A DNA stretch of 58,955 bases from Verrucomicrobiia bacterium (GTDB lineage Bacteria > Verrucomicrobiota > Verrucomicrobiia > Limisphaerales > JAEYXS01). The translations under genes and the position numbers were made by a program. The notes beneath the pieces are model-generated. The model was not told the origin of the DNA. It made no database searches and saw only the letters and a program-made list of their open reading frames with translations. The first letter of the stretch is position 1. Each line of letters begins with the position of its first letter. Shown piece after piece: positions 35,634 to 44,598 of this stretch. Where the stretch lies: assembly GCA_036405135.1 (NCBI GenBank), contig DASWYF010000052.1, positions 1 to 58,955 of the forward strand, given 5' to 3'.

Positions 35634-37460
35634 ATGAGCACCAAATTCCCTTTGCGGTGTCCTTTCGCTTTATTCCATCTCCTCTGTTTGTTGCTCTGCA
35701 CATTCGCCCTGCCCGCCGCCGAAGCTCCCAACCTCACCAACGCCATCGCCCAAGCCCGCGCCCTCATCCAAAAAGAACTCGCCCCCAAAGTCCCCGGCGT
35801 CTCCGTCGCTGTCGCCATTGATGGTAAAATCGTCTGGTCCGAAGGCTTCGGCTACATGGACCTCGAAGCCAAAAAGCCCGTCACCACCGAAACCAAATTT
35901 CGCATCGGCAGCATCTCCAAATCCCTCACCTCCGTCGGCCTCGCCCTCATGGTCGAGCGCGGCCAGATCGATCTCGACGCCCCCATCCAGAAATACGTTC
36001 CTGATTTTCCCGATAAAGGCGCACCCATCACCACCCGCATGCTCGGCGGCCACCTCTCCGGCATCCGCCATTACGCCGGATTCGAGAATCGTCGTAATCA
36101 AGCCTACGCGAATTCCCACGCCGCTCTCACCATCTTCCAGAACGATCCCCTCGTCGCCCCGCCCGGCACGAAATACAATTACACCACTTACGGCTGGACC
36201 CTTATCAGCGCCGCCATGGACTCCGCCCTGCAACAAGACTTCATCAGCCACATGGATAAAAACGTCCTCCAACCGCTCAACCTCAAACACACCCGCGCCG
36301 ATCAAAAAGGCATCACCGATCCCCACTGCACGAAATTTTATTCCGATAACCTCCTCGGCAAACTCACCACCGCACCCGAAGTGGATAGCAGCTACAAATG
36401 GGCTGGCGGCGGCTACCTCTCCACACCCGAAGACCTCGTCCGCCTCGGCTCCGCGCTCCTGCAACCCGGCTTTCTGAAAGCCAGTTCGCTCAAGCTCCTC
36501 TTCACCCCACAAAAAACCTCCGATGGCAAACCCACCAACTACGGCCTCGGCTGGTTCATCGGCAAAGACGCCCAAGGTCATCGCATCCTGTGGCACACCG
36601 GCGGCTCCACCGGTGGTAAATCCGTCCTCCTGCTCCATCCGGAAACCAAAACCGTCTTCGCCCTCGTGAGCAACCACTCCACGCCCACCCTGCCGAAGAA
36701 AGATTGGGAAACCATCACCGAACTCTTCGCCCCCTTCTACACCGCCGCCAAATCTTCAACCACGAACGCCACCGCTATCACCAAGGGCCGCCAATTCCTC
36801 GTCAACCTCATGGATGAAGAACTCGGCCTCCTCCCCGAATTCCGCACCGCCAAAGTTTACTGGCTCTACCACGACAACTACCTCGCCGCCAAAGTCCTGA
36901 ACACCTCGCACCCCGCCATCGCGAAACGCCTCCGCGATTCCATCACCCGCGAAGGCGCCACCAAATCCGGCAAGATCGAGATCCTCTTCGGTGAATCCGC
37001 GCAACCCCTTCCCTTCCGCCAATACGAACTCACCGATGTCCGCCGCGCGGGTGACAAACTCATCCGCACCGAGATCGTCACGCCCACGCTCATGAAAGGC
37101 TGGGAGCAATACGCCGACCTCCTCCTCTTCGCCAGTCTCGCCGAAACCGATCGCACCATCGCGCGTCAACACTATGACGCCGCCCTCCGCCTCTGGGATG
37201 GCACAGGCTTCCTCGATCCCGCCGCGAAAACTTCCCATCGCTACGCCACCTACAAACTCGCCCTCGCCCTCATCGCCCGCAACCGCTTCACTCCCACACC
37301 GGAACTTCCCGCTGGCCTCATCGAACGCCTCCGCTCAATGCAAGCCGACACCGGTGGCTGGATCACGGATTACGATGCCACCGGCAAACCCCTCGGCTTC
37401 GCCAATGTCGAGACCACCAGCCTCTGCCTCCTCGCCCTCGAAGCCCAATCAACTCAGTGA
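35634..37460 (+). CDS. Secreted serine beta-lactamase/transpeptidase-like protein
   Basis: 608 residues from ATG 35634, where MSTKFPLRCPFALFHLLCLLLCTFALPAAEA is a signal peptide. The serine penicillin-binding fold follows: KIVWSEGFGYMDLEAKKPVTTETKFRIGSISKSLTSVGLALMVERG, with the S-x-x-K motif at S93-I-S-K96. The second element YNYTTYGWTLISAAMD and the third HTGGSTGG (as H-T-G-G in class C relatives) are present. The last 220 residues form an extra helical domain, KGWEQYADLLLFASLAETDR to WITDYDATGKPLGFANVETTSLCLLAL. Probable peptidase or esterase outside the cytoplasm; not shown to give antibiotic resistance. The frame back to 35328 is not used. Confidence 0.85.
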   Translation: MSTKFPLRCPFALFHLLCLLLCTFALPAAEAPNLTNAIAQARALIQKELAPKVPGVSVAVAIDGKIVWSEGFGYMDLEAKKPVTTETKFRIGSISKSLTSVGLALMVERGQIDLDAPIQKYVPDFPDKGAPITTRMLGGHLSGIRHYAGFENRRNQAYANSHAALTIFQNDPLVAPPGTKYNYTTYGWTLISAAMDSALQQDFISHMDKNVLQPLNLKHTRADQKGITDPHCTKFYSDNLLGKLTTAPEVDSSYKWAGGGYLSTPEDLVRLGSALLQPGFLKASSLKLLFTPQKTSDGKPTNYGLGWFIGKDAQGHRILWHTGGSTGGKSVLLLHPETKTVFALVSNHSTPTLPKKDWETITELFAPFYTAAKSSTTNATAITKGRQFLVNLMDEELGLLPEFRTAKVYWLYHDNYLAAKVLNTSHPAIAKRLRDSITREGATKSGKIEILFGESAQPLPFRQYELTDVRRAGDKLIRTEIVTPTLMKGWEQYADLLLFASLAETDRTIARQHYDAALRLWDGTGFLDPAAKTSHRYATYKLALALIARNRFTPTPELPAGLIERLRSMQADTGGWITDYDATGKPLGFANVETTSLCLLALEAQSTQ

Positions 37461-37636
37461 GGGATGAACTCGGGAGCGGAACGACGTAGCACAGATACCC
37501 GTGCTGCCGGATTCCAGCCGGCAGTAAGAGGATGCACGTCGTAGCACTTCGCGTCTCCCTCAACGGTATTCCAAACGTCTCCCCTTGCCAAATCCACCTT
37601 CATCCCGTTCATTATCTTCAACAACCAAGGAGACAC

Positions 37637-38548
37637 ATGAAACCCCTCATGCCATCGCTCCCCAAGAAGGCCGTCATTCGCTATGCTTGTCTTGCGGCTG
37701 TTCTTCTCGCCATTTCTCTCTGGATGCTCCATTGGATCGCTCGCGGCCCTTTGGATTGCCTTCGCTGGCGCTTCACGACCCATGACGGCAAGGTGCTTCA
37801 TGATGAGATCTGGTTCGCCACAGTATCTCCCCTTTCGTCCGAACCTTGGAACAGCAAGATCTCCACCCTGTCTGGCCTGCTCGAAATCAGCGTGCCCGTT
37901 TCCGATAACCTTCCATGGTATCAGAAGCCTTTTCAGAGCTTTCGCCCCATCAAGCGCATCCCTTATAGAGATGGCCTCATTCACGGCTCGGTCATCTTAC
38001 TCAACGAGGCCAGCCACGAAACACATATTCAACAGTATCGTGGAGGCAAAGAACATGGTATCGATTGTCTCTTAAATCCTGATGGCAGTCTCAGTCATCT
38101 AGTTAGTTCAAAGAATGGCATGCTGGACGGCCCGCGCATAGACTGCTGGACCAACGGACTTCTTTCAGAAGTGGAGCATTTTTCCAGCAACAAGAGAAAC
38201 GGCTTCTTACGAAAATGGTCGGAGACAGGTAGGCTTATTGAAGAAGCAATTTCTTCCGATTACCGCCACTCCTGGTGGCTTCATCATAACGGCGCCAAAT
38301 CAAATGAGATTAAATTTTCCACCAACGGCACTCCCTCTGAGACGATGATTTGGGCAGCCGATGGGAAACTCATCGGCAAGGGCACTTATAAAGAAGACCA
38401 AGTGTGGGACCACCGTTATTCCCGCCCGTGGAACGGTTATTTCGTAGACTGGGGCAAACTCGGCATTAACCCGCAGTTAGAGTATTACAAAGAAGGGGTG
38501 CGCACGGAACATACCGTAGAATGGCTGGAAAAAAGCACTAACCCTTAA
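37637..38548 (+). CDS. Membrane-anchored protein with MORN-like repeats
   Basis: 303 residues. ATG 37637 is preceded by AAGGAG at the right distance, so the longer frame to 37532 is rejected. One transmembrane helix (YACLAAVLLAISLWMLHWIA) precedes an extended soluble part with weak repeats of the Y-x-x-G-x-x-x-G-x-x-x-x-Y type: IPYRDGLIHGSVILLNEASHE, QQYRGGKEHGIDCLLNPDGSL, SKNGMLDGPRIDCWTNGLLSE and SSNKRNGFLRKWSETGRL. This pattern is found in MORN and YwqK-like proteins. Role unknown. The small TPR-like gene follows 20 bases later. Confidence 0.72.
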   Translation: MKPLMPSLPKKAVIRYACLAAVLLAISLWMLHWIARGPLDCLRWRFTTHDGKVLHDEIWFATVSPLSSEPWNSKISTLSGLLEISVPVSDNLPWYQKPFQSFRPIKRIPYRDGLIHGSVILLNEASHETHIQQYRGGKEHGIDCLLNPDGSLSHLVSSKNGMLDGPRIDCWTNGLLSEVEHFSSNKRNGFLRKWSETGRLIEEAISSDYRHSWWLHHNGAKSNEIKFSTNGTPSETMIWAADGKLIGKGTYKEDQVWDHRYSRPWNGYFVDWGKLGINPQLEYYKEGVRTEHTVEWLEKSTNP

Positions 38549-38568
38549 CCATTCGAAATGCGCCCACC

Positions 38569-38991
38569 ATGAGCTCCCTCCCGCCAGACATCTACGAGCA
38601 CGTCTCTCGTCTGGCCATGGACATCACGAACGCCACCTTGGCCGACGACTCTGCCCTCGCCGATTCATTGTATCAAAACCTCCGTCTCTACCACGAAGAA
38701 CAGCTCGTAAACGGCCGCACCCATCCCTTCATCCTCGAAACTCTCGCCGACTACACAGATGACGCCGCTCAAGCCTTTCACTACTACGAAGAAGCCATCG
38801 CCCTTTCCCGCCGTCTGCCCGGTGATGAACCCACCCACACCATCCTCATCGCCATCGGCGAACGCCTCCTCGAACTGAAACGCACCGAACACGCTGAAGC
38901 CTTCCTCCGCGATGGCCGGACCGAAGCCCTGCGCCGCAACGATCTCGATGCCGTCAAACAAGCCCACGAGTTATTAACCAAACTGGCATGA
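38569..38991 (+). CDS. Small TPR-like helical protein
   Basis: 140 residues, all helical, no signal peptide. DIYEHVSRLAMDITNATLADDSALADSLYQNLRLYHEE, HPFILETLADYTDDAAQAFHYYEEAIALSRR, HTILIAIGERLLELKRTEHAEAFLRDGRTEAL and DLDAVKQAHELL form paired helices in the tetratricopeptide rhythm. Likely a protein-protein adaptor. Follows the MORN-like gene on the same strand. No partner can be named. Confidence 0.68.
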   Translation: MSSLPPDIYEHVSRLAMDITNATLADDSALADSLYQNLRLYHEEQLVNGRTHPFILETLADYTDDAAQAFHYYEEAIALSRRLPGDEPTHTILIAIGERLLELKRTEHAEAFLRDGRTEALRRNDLDAVKQAHELLTKLA

Positions 38992-39129
38992 ACTCTGGGA
39001 AAACCCCTCTAACATGGTGAAACAAAGCTGCCACTTTGCCCTAACCCCGGCCTTCACCACAGGCTTCAGAAAAAGAAACGGCGTTCGAAACCTTTTTTCT
39101 ATCCCCCACCTCAATCGCCTTTTCTTTCA

Positions 39130-39195
39130 TTTGGACATTGCTCATTCCTTCGTCATTCGGATTTCGTCATTGGTCATTATTCCTTCATTAGCTCC
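39130..39195. repeat. CATTCGTCATT-type interspersed repeat
   Basis: Runs of short words such as GCTCATTCCTTCGTCATTCG and GTCATTGGTCATT. The same words occur in an inverted arrangement at 42502-42619, and weakly at 26763-26800. The 222-base frame at 39014-39235 is a product of this repeat and is not a gene. Confidence 0.75.
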
Positions 39196-39256
39196 GTTTC
39201 TAATTCCATTGACGCCCCATAAGCCCGCTCGCTAGCGTCTGGCGAAATAAATCCAC

Positions 39257-41404
39257 ATGTTCGCCTACGCTTTCACGATCTTTACGGGCGCATTTTTGCT
39301 CTTTCAGGTCCAGCCCTTGATCGGCAAGTACATCCTCCCGTGGTTCGGCGGCGGTCCCGGCGTGTGGAGCGCGTGCATGCTCTTCTTCCAGCTCCTGTTG
39401 CTGGGTGGCTATGCCTACGCCCACTTCATCGGCAAGCTGCCCACGCGCAAACAAGTCACCGTTCACAGCGTGCTCTTGGTTCTCTCCCTCGTGCTGTTGC
39501 CCATCATCCCCTCAGATCGCTGGCGTCCTGAAGGCGGAGCCGATCCCACACTCGGCATCATCGAACTCCTCGCTGCCACCGTTGGCCTCCCCTACTTCGT
39601 GCTCTCCACGACCGGCCCCTTGATGCAACGCTGGTTCAGCCTCACGCACCCCGGCCAATCACCCTATCGCCTCTACGCACTCTCAAACGTCGGCTCGCTC
39701 CTCGCTCTCTTGTCCTATCCATTCCTCGTTGAACCCTCCGTCACCCGCGTCACACAAGCCCATCTCTGGTCTGTCAGCCTCATCATTTTTGCGATTAGTT
39801 GCGGCTGGTGTGCCTGGCGCATGCGCAAGCTCGCCGATGCCGGTGTCGTCGCCGAAGAACGCAAGCTCGAAGCGGAAACACCTGAAGTCATCACTCCCTT
39901 CCGCCGTTTTCTCTGGGTGATTCTGCCCGCCTGTGCCTCTGCCAGCCTGCTCGCCACCACGAACAAGCTTTGCCAGGACGTCGCCGTCATCCCCTTCTTG
40001 TGGATCGCTCCGCTCTGCCTCTACCTGCTTACCTTCATCATCGCTTTCGACAGTCCACGCTGGTATCTGCGCCGAATTTTCGGTGCCTTGATGATTTTAT
40101 CCGGCATCCTGCTCATGCTGGTGGTTCTCGAACCCACCCTTCCGGAAAAAGTGCAAGCCATCGGCTTCATCGTGAGCTTCTTCAAAACCCTGAAGGATCT
40201 CTCCATGGTGAAAGAAGCCGCACTCTTCTGCGCCGCCCTGTTCTTCAGTTGCATGGCCTGCCATGGCGAACTGTATCGCTTGCGCCCTTCACCCAAGCAC
40301 CTCACCAGCTTTTTCCTGATGATCTCTGCCGGTGGCGCCATCGGCGGCATTTTCGTAGCCTTGGTCGCTCCGCTCATCTTCGATCACTACTACGAATTCC
40401 ATCTCACCATCGTCGCCGCACCGCTCGTCTTCCTGCTCGCCGTCTGGCACGACCGCCACCGCTATCAGCAACGCGCATGGTTCGATCTCACCGTCGGCTT
40501 CGGTCTCGGCATGATCTTCTTCATCGCCGCCGGTCTCGTCGCCGAGATCCGCAACGACCTGAAATCCGCCGCTCACACCCAGCGCAACTTCTACGGCGCA
40601 CTGACCGTGTTCGATTACTACAAAGACGAACCCAACCACCACTACCGCCTCCTTCAGCACGGCACCATCACCCACGGCATGCAATTCACCGAGCCGCTCG
40701 CCGCCAAATGGGCCACAACATACTACACGGATAAATCCGGCATCGGACTTGCGCTCAATCATTTTCCCCGCGAGAACAACCGCCGGGTGGGCCTGGTCGG
40801 CCTCGGCACCGGCTCCATGTGCGTCTATGGCCGCTCCGGCGATTACCTGCGAATCTACGAGATCAACCCCATCGTCGTCGATTTCGCCACCAACTACTTC
40901 ACCTACTTGAACGATTCCCAGTTCAAGATCGACATCGCCCTCGGCGACGCCCGCCTCACCATGGAGAAGGAATTGGAACGCGGTGAAGCCCAGCAGTTCG
41001 ATATCATCGCCCTCGACGCCTTCAGCAGCGACGCCATCCCCGCCCACCTCCTCACTGTGGAAGCCATGGAGATCTACCGCAAACATCTGAAGCCGGACGG
41101 CGTCATCGTCGTGCACGTCTCCAACCGCTACCTCGATCTCCACCCTGTCGTGCTGAAACTTGCCGAGAACATGGGCTGGCGCACCGCCACCATCGATGAT
41201 GATCCCGATGACGACGAGGAACGCAGCGACAAATGGTGGTTCTACGCCTCCACTTGGATCCTAGTCAGCAAGAACGACAAGTTGATGGACAAAGACGAGA
41301 TCAAAGGTGCCGCCTACATCTACGACGAAAAAGAGACCGCCAAGAAAGATAAAAGCCGCCTCTGGACCGACGATTACACGGCCTTGTTCGAAGTGCTATA
41401 CTGA
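39257..41404 (+). CDS. Fused multi-pass membrane protein and spermidine-synthase-like domain
   Basis: 715 residues. The N-terminal half has about ten hydrophobic segments and the hallmark FAYAFTIFTGAFLLFQVQPLIGKYILPWFGGGPGVWSACMLFFQ. The C-terminal part from about residue 460 carries a SAM-type fold: RVGLVGLGTGSMCVYGRSGDYLRIYEINPIVVDFA (motif I G-x-G-x-G-S-x). It continues with IALGDARLTMEKELERGEAQQFDIIALDAFSSDAIPAHLLT, where D-A-F-S-S-D-x-I-P-x-H-L is the aminopropyltransferase family motif. The fused form is common in Proteobacteria and Verrucomicrobia. Polyamine synthesis is possible, but many fused members have no proven substrate. Confidence 0.9.
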   Translation: MFAYAFTIFTGAFLLFQVQPLIGKYILPWFGGGPGVWSACMLFFQLLLLGGYAYAHFIGKLPTRKQVTVHSVLLVLSLVLLPIIPSDRWRPEGGADPTLGIIELLAATVGLPYFVLSTTGPLMQRWFSLTHPGQSPYRLYALSNVGSLLALLSYPFLVEPSVTRVTQAHLWSVSLIIFAISCGWCAWRMRKLADAGVVAEERKLEAETPEVITPFRRFLWVILPACASASLLATTNKLCQDVAVIPFLWIAPLCLYLLTFIIAFDSPRWYLRRIFGALMILSGILLMLVVLEPTLPEKVQAIGFIVSFFKTLKDLSMVKEAALFCAALFFSCMACHGELYRLRPSPKHLTSFFLMISAGGAIGGIFVALVAPLIFDHYYEFHLTIVAAPLVFLLAVWHDRHRYQQRAWFDLTVGFGLGMIFFIAAGLVAEIRNDLKSAAHTQRNFYGALTVFDYYKDEPNHHYRLLQHGTITHGMQFTEPLAAKWATTYYTDKSGIGLALNHFPRENNRRVGLVGLGTGSMCVYGRSGDYLRIYEINPIVVDFATNYFTYLNDSQFKIDIALGDARLTMEKELERGEAQQFDIIALDAFSSDAIPAHLLTVEAMEIYRKHLKPDGVIVVHVSNRYLDLHPVVLKLAENMGWRTATIDDDPDDDEERSDKWWFYASTWILVSKNDKLMDKDEIKGAAYIYDEKETAKKDKSRLWTDDYTALFEVLY

Positions 41405-41487
41405 AAAATCGCCAATCGTGGTAGGGCTGGGTGTCCTCACCCGGCCGTCCTTTCTCAGCCGAGGAACGAGGCTCTAACTCCCTTTCT

Positions 41488-41525
41488 TTCGATGTTGGAA
41501 GTTCGGCGTTGGATGTTCGATGTTT
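41488..41525. repeat. GATGTTGGA/GATGTTCGA-type repeat
   Basis: A string of near-identical 8-base words (GATGTTGGA, GTTGGATGTTCGATGTTT). Close relatives are at 46720-46757 and 47541-47579, with a weaker one at 23328-23348. They sit just outside coding regions. Translated, they give the spurious MFDV/TSNIE peptides of intergenic frames. Confidence 0.75.
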
Positions 41526-41559
41526 CCCCGCTGAAAACTGAACACTGAAAACTTGAAAC

Positions 41560-42459
41560 TCATTTAGCCGCCGTCTGCACAGCCGCCTCCGGCATCTTCG
41601 CCAGCGGATGCAGCTCCAGCTTGCGGAAGAAGATCTCCGCCCCGTTCGACTGCAATAAAATCTTCCCGCGATTCGGCAGCAACTGCGTCGCCTCCACGCT
41701 CTGCTGCCCATTGATCAGCACACGCAATTTGTCTCCCGCACTGAGAATCTCGATCTTGTTCCACTCACCGTGCTTTGCTTCCAGTTCCTGCACCGGTTTG
41801 CCGATCTCCGTCCACGCCCGGGTGTGCGTATTCGTACCGATCGTGAACTTCGCCCCGCTATGGATCACCACATTCCCCGTGCGCCCCTCGGCGATCTGGC
41901 ACTCGAAACCACGCATCCACTCCTTGTCCTCACCCACGCCATGAACGAACAAGCCGCTGCTGCGCGGTTTCTCCGTGCGATTGCCCGACTTCAATTCACC
42001 CCACTTGTATTCCGCAACCAAACGGAAATCTGAATACTCCTTCCGGGTCGCCAGATAACCCAATCGTTCCCCTGAGACACGCAATACACCCTCCTCAATG
42101 CTGAACACCCCCTTCGGGTCCACGAACACCCCTGCCCCAGCGATCCACGTATAAAACGTATCCAGCCCTTCCTTGCCCAAGAGCTTCACCACCTTGTCAT
42201 CGTCCTCAGCCTTTTCCTTCACCTCATCAGCCGCTTCCGCCGTCTGCTCCACAGGTGCAGACTCCTTCACCTTGGCCTGATTCGTAGCGACCGCAACTGT
42301 CGCGACTGTCTGCGTCTGAGCAGACGCCTGCCTCATCGACAGCACGCCAAACCCCGCCAACAACAAGGTCAGCGCGATACAAGACGGCTTGGTAAAATCC
42401 ACAATGTCTCTGGCCATAGCTTGCACCATCTCCATTCCCATAAACTTTGGCAACGCCAT
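41560..42459 (-). CDS. DUF1080 (3-keto-disaccharide hydrolase-like) secreted protein
   Basis: Up to 299 residues; ATGs at 42459, 42441, 42429 and 42417 are all possible, with the hydrophobic signal segment (IALTLLLAGFGVLSM, ending ASAQ) starting near residue 28. The mature domain after an acidic spacer matches DUF1080: DTFYTWIAGAGVFVDPKGVFSIEEGVLRVSGERLGYLATRKEYSDFRLVAEYKWGE. SSGLFVHGV, GFECQIAEG, HGEWNKIEILSAGDKLRVLINGQQ and GKILLQSNGAEIFFRKLELHPL follow. The fold is a concanavalin-like jelly roll. It acts outside the cytoplasm on a carbohydrate, inferred from family. Confidence 0.88.
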   Translation of the reverse strand: MALPKFMGMEMVQAMARDIVDFTKPSCIALTLLLAGFGVLSMRQASAQTQTVATVAVATNQAKVKESAPVEQTAEAADEVKEKAEDDDKVVKLLGKEGLDTFYTWIAGAGVFVDPKGVFSIEEGVLRVSGERLGYLATRKEYSDFRLVAEYKWGELKSGNRTEKPRSSGLFVHGVGEDKEWMRGFECQIAEGRTGNVVIHSGAKFTIGTNTHTRAWTEIGKPVQELEAKHGEWNKIEILSAGDKLRVLINGQQSVEATQLLPNRGKILLQSNGAEIFFRKLELHPLAKMPEAAVQTAAK

Positions 42460-42501
42460 TCTCAGCGATCGCCTTAAACTCCGTAACCTCCGCTACCTGA
42501 T

Positions 42502-42619
42502 TGAATGACCAATGACGAAATCCGAATGACCAAGGAATGACAAATGTCCAATGATGCTTGGGGCATTAGCCATTGCTCATTCCTTCGTCATTCGGGCTTG
42601 GGCATTGGTCATTTGTGAT
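42502..42619. repeat. Imperfect long inverted repeat of CATTGGTCATT words
   Basis: The left half (GAATGACCAATGACGAAATC, then GACAAATGTCCAATGATG) reads on the opposite strand as the same words found in the right half (CATTGCTCATTCCTTCGTCA, then GGGCATTGGTCATTTGTGAT). It can fold into a hairpin of about 50 bases per arm, just before the sulfatase gene. Related to the unit at 39130-39195. Confidence 0.75.
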
Positions 42620-42678
42620 TTTCCCCGCTTCACTTTGTAACCTCTTTCCCCCATACTCCCGTCCAACCCAGCAACCAG

Positions 42679-44592
42679 ATGAAACACATCTTTGCCACCC
42701 TCTGCCTCCTGTTCATCGCGGCCTTCGCGCAGGCCGCCGACCGCCCGAACATCCTCTGGATCACCAGCGAGGATAACGGACCGCAACTCGGCTGCTATGG
42801 CGACACCTACGCCACCACGCCGAACCTCGATGCCCTTGCCAAACGCGGCATGCTCTATCGCAAGGCATGGTCCTGCGCGCCCGTTTGTGCACCCGCCCGC
42901 ACCACCATCATCTCCGGCATCTATCCTACGTCCACCGGTGCCGAGCACATGCGCAGCGAGGTGAACCTGCCTGCGGGCTTTAAGATGTATCCGCAATTCC
43001 TCCGCGAAGCCGGTTACTATTGCAGCAACAACAGCAAGGAAGACTACAATCTGGTGAAACCCGGCCAGGTTTGGGACGACTCCTCGAACAAAGGTCACTG
43101 GAAAAACCGTGCTTCCGGCCAACCGTTCTTCGCCGTCTTCAATTCCACCGTCAGTCACGAAAGCCAGCTCCGCACCCGCCCGCACAAAGCTATCCACGAT
43201 CCCGCGCAAGCTCGCGTACCCGCCTATCACCCGGACATCCCGGAAGTACGACAAGACTGGGCGCAGTATTACGACAAGATCACCGAGATGGACACCATCG
43301 CGGGCAAGAATATGAAGGAGCTGGAAGAAGCGGGCCTCGCGGAAGACACCATCATCTTCTACTACGGCGATCACGGCTCCGGCATGCCCCGCAGCAAACG
43401 CTGGCCTTACAACTCCGGCCTGCACGTCCCCCTCATTGTTTACTTCCCGCCGAAGTATCAACACCTCGCGCCGAAAGATTACAAAACGGGCGGCGAATCC
43501 TCCCGCCTCGTCAGCTTCGTCGATCTCGCGCCCACACTGCTCTCACTCATCGATGTAAAACCTCCCACGTGGATGCAAGGCAATGCCTTCGCCGGCAAAT
43601 ACGATGCGCAACCGAATAACTACATCTACGGCTTCCGCGGTCGCATGGATGAACGCTACGACCTTGTCCGCAGTGTGCGCGATGACCGCTATCTCTACAT
43701 CCGCCACTACATGCCTCACTTACCCTACGGCCAATATCTTGACTACATGTTCCAGACACCCACCACACGCCTCTGGAAACAGCTCTACGACGAAGGCAAA
43801 CTGAACGAAGTGCAATCCCGCTTCTGGAAAAGCAAACCCGTCGAAGAACTCTACGACCTCCAAAACGATCGCGATGAGATCAACAACCTCGCAAGTTCAA
43901 AGGAACACGAAGCCATCCTGAACCGTCTGCGCAAAGCCCATGAAGAATGGGTGTTCAAGACCCGCGACGTCGGCTTCCTCCCCGAAGGCGAAGTCCATTC
44001 CCGTGCGAAAGATTCTTCTCCCTACGAGATCGCGCAGAACGATAAAACCTACGACCTCAAATCCATTCACACCATGGCCGCCCTCGCTTCCTCGTTGAAG
44101 CTAGACGCCTTGCCCGAACTCAAGCGCGGCCTGAAACATAGCGATAGCGCCGTCCGCTGGTGGGCCACCCAAGGCCTCCTCATGCGTGGTGAAAGTGCTG
44201 TGAAACAAGTGCTGCCCGAACTCCGCGCCGCCCTGAAAGATTCCTCCACCTACGTCCGCAACACCGCCGCCGAAGCCCTCGGCCGCTTCGGTGAATCATC
44301 CGATCTGAATCCGAGCCTCACGATCCTAATCGCCGATGCCGACTTCACCAAAACAGGCTTCTACGCCGCCCTCTACGCACTGAACGGCATCGACCACCTC
44401 GAAGCCAAAGCCAAGTCTAATACCAGCGGCATCAAAGCCCTGCCCAGCGAATTGACCGGTTACCCGAACAAACTCGGGGAATACCTTCCTCGCCTCCAAG
44501 AACGCATCCTCGAAAACCTCGGTGAACCAGTGACACGTAATCCGTCCGAAGCCCCCGCACCCAAAGCCAAGAAAAAGAAGAAGGCTGAGTAG
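42679..44592 (+). CDS. Secreted formylglycine-dependent sulfatase with C-terminal HEAT repeats
   Basis: 637 residues. Signal peptide MKHIFATLCLLFIAAFAQAA, then DRPNILWITSEDNGPQLGCYGD with the metal-binding aspartate. The modification motif is C70-A-P-A-R74 (CAPARTTIISG), whose cysteine is converted to formylglycine. IIFYYGDHGSGMPRSKRWPYNSG supplies the other metal residues. After about residue 460 there are paired helices, TMAALASSLKLDALPELKRGLKHSDSAVRWWATQGLL and LPELRAALKDSSTYVRNTAAEALGRFGE, which are HEAT-like repeats. Releases sulfate from an unknown sulfated polymer or sterol. A maturation enzyme must lie elsewhere. Confidence 0.93.
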   Translation: MKHIFATLCLLFIAAFAQAADRPNILWITSEDNGPQLGCYGDTYATTPNLDALAKRGMLYRKAWSCAPVCAPARTTIISGIYPTSTGAEHMRSEVNLPAGFKMYPQFLREAGYYCSNNSKEDYNLVKPGQVWDDSSNKGHWKNRASGQPFFAVFNSTVSHESQLRTRPHKAIHDPAQARVPAYHPDIPEVRQDWAQYYDKITEMDTIAGKNMKELEEAGLAEDTIIFYYGDHGSGMPRSKRWPYNSGLHVPLIVYFPPKYQHLAPKDYKTGGESSRLVSFVDLAPTLLSLIDVKPPTWMQGNAFAGKYDAQPNNYIYGFRGRMDERYDLVRSVRDDRYLYIRHYMPHLPYGQYLDYMFQTPTTRLWKQLYDEGKLNEVQSRFWKSKPVEELYDLQNDRDEINNLASSKEHEAILNRLRKAHEEWVFKTRDVGFLPEGEVHSRAKDSSPYEIAQNDKTYDLKSIHTMAALASSLKLDALPELKRGLKHSDSAVRWWATQGLLMRGESAVKQVLPELRAALKDSSTYVRNTAAEALGRFGESSDLNPSLTILIADADFTKTGFYAALYALNGIDHLEAKAKSNTSGIKALPSELTGYPNKLGEYLPRLQERILENLGEPVTRNPSEAPAPKAKKKKKAE

Positions 44593-44598
44593 TAAAGA

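Noticed and set aside
35670..36677. Minus-strand frame of 335 codons, Gly/Asp/Glu-rich
   Set aside because: Antisense of the beta-lactamase-like gene, produced by its codon bias.
39014..39235. 73-codon frame before the fused spermidine synthase
   Set aside because: Made of the CATTCGTCATT repeat; no family features.
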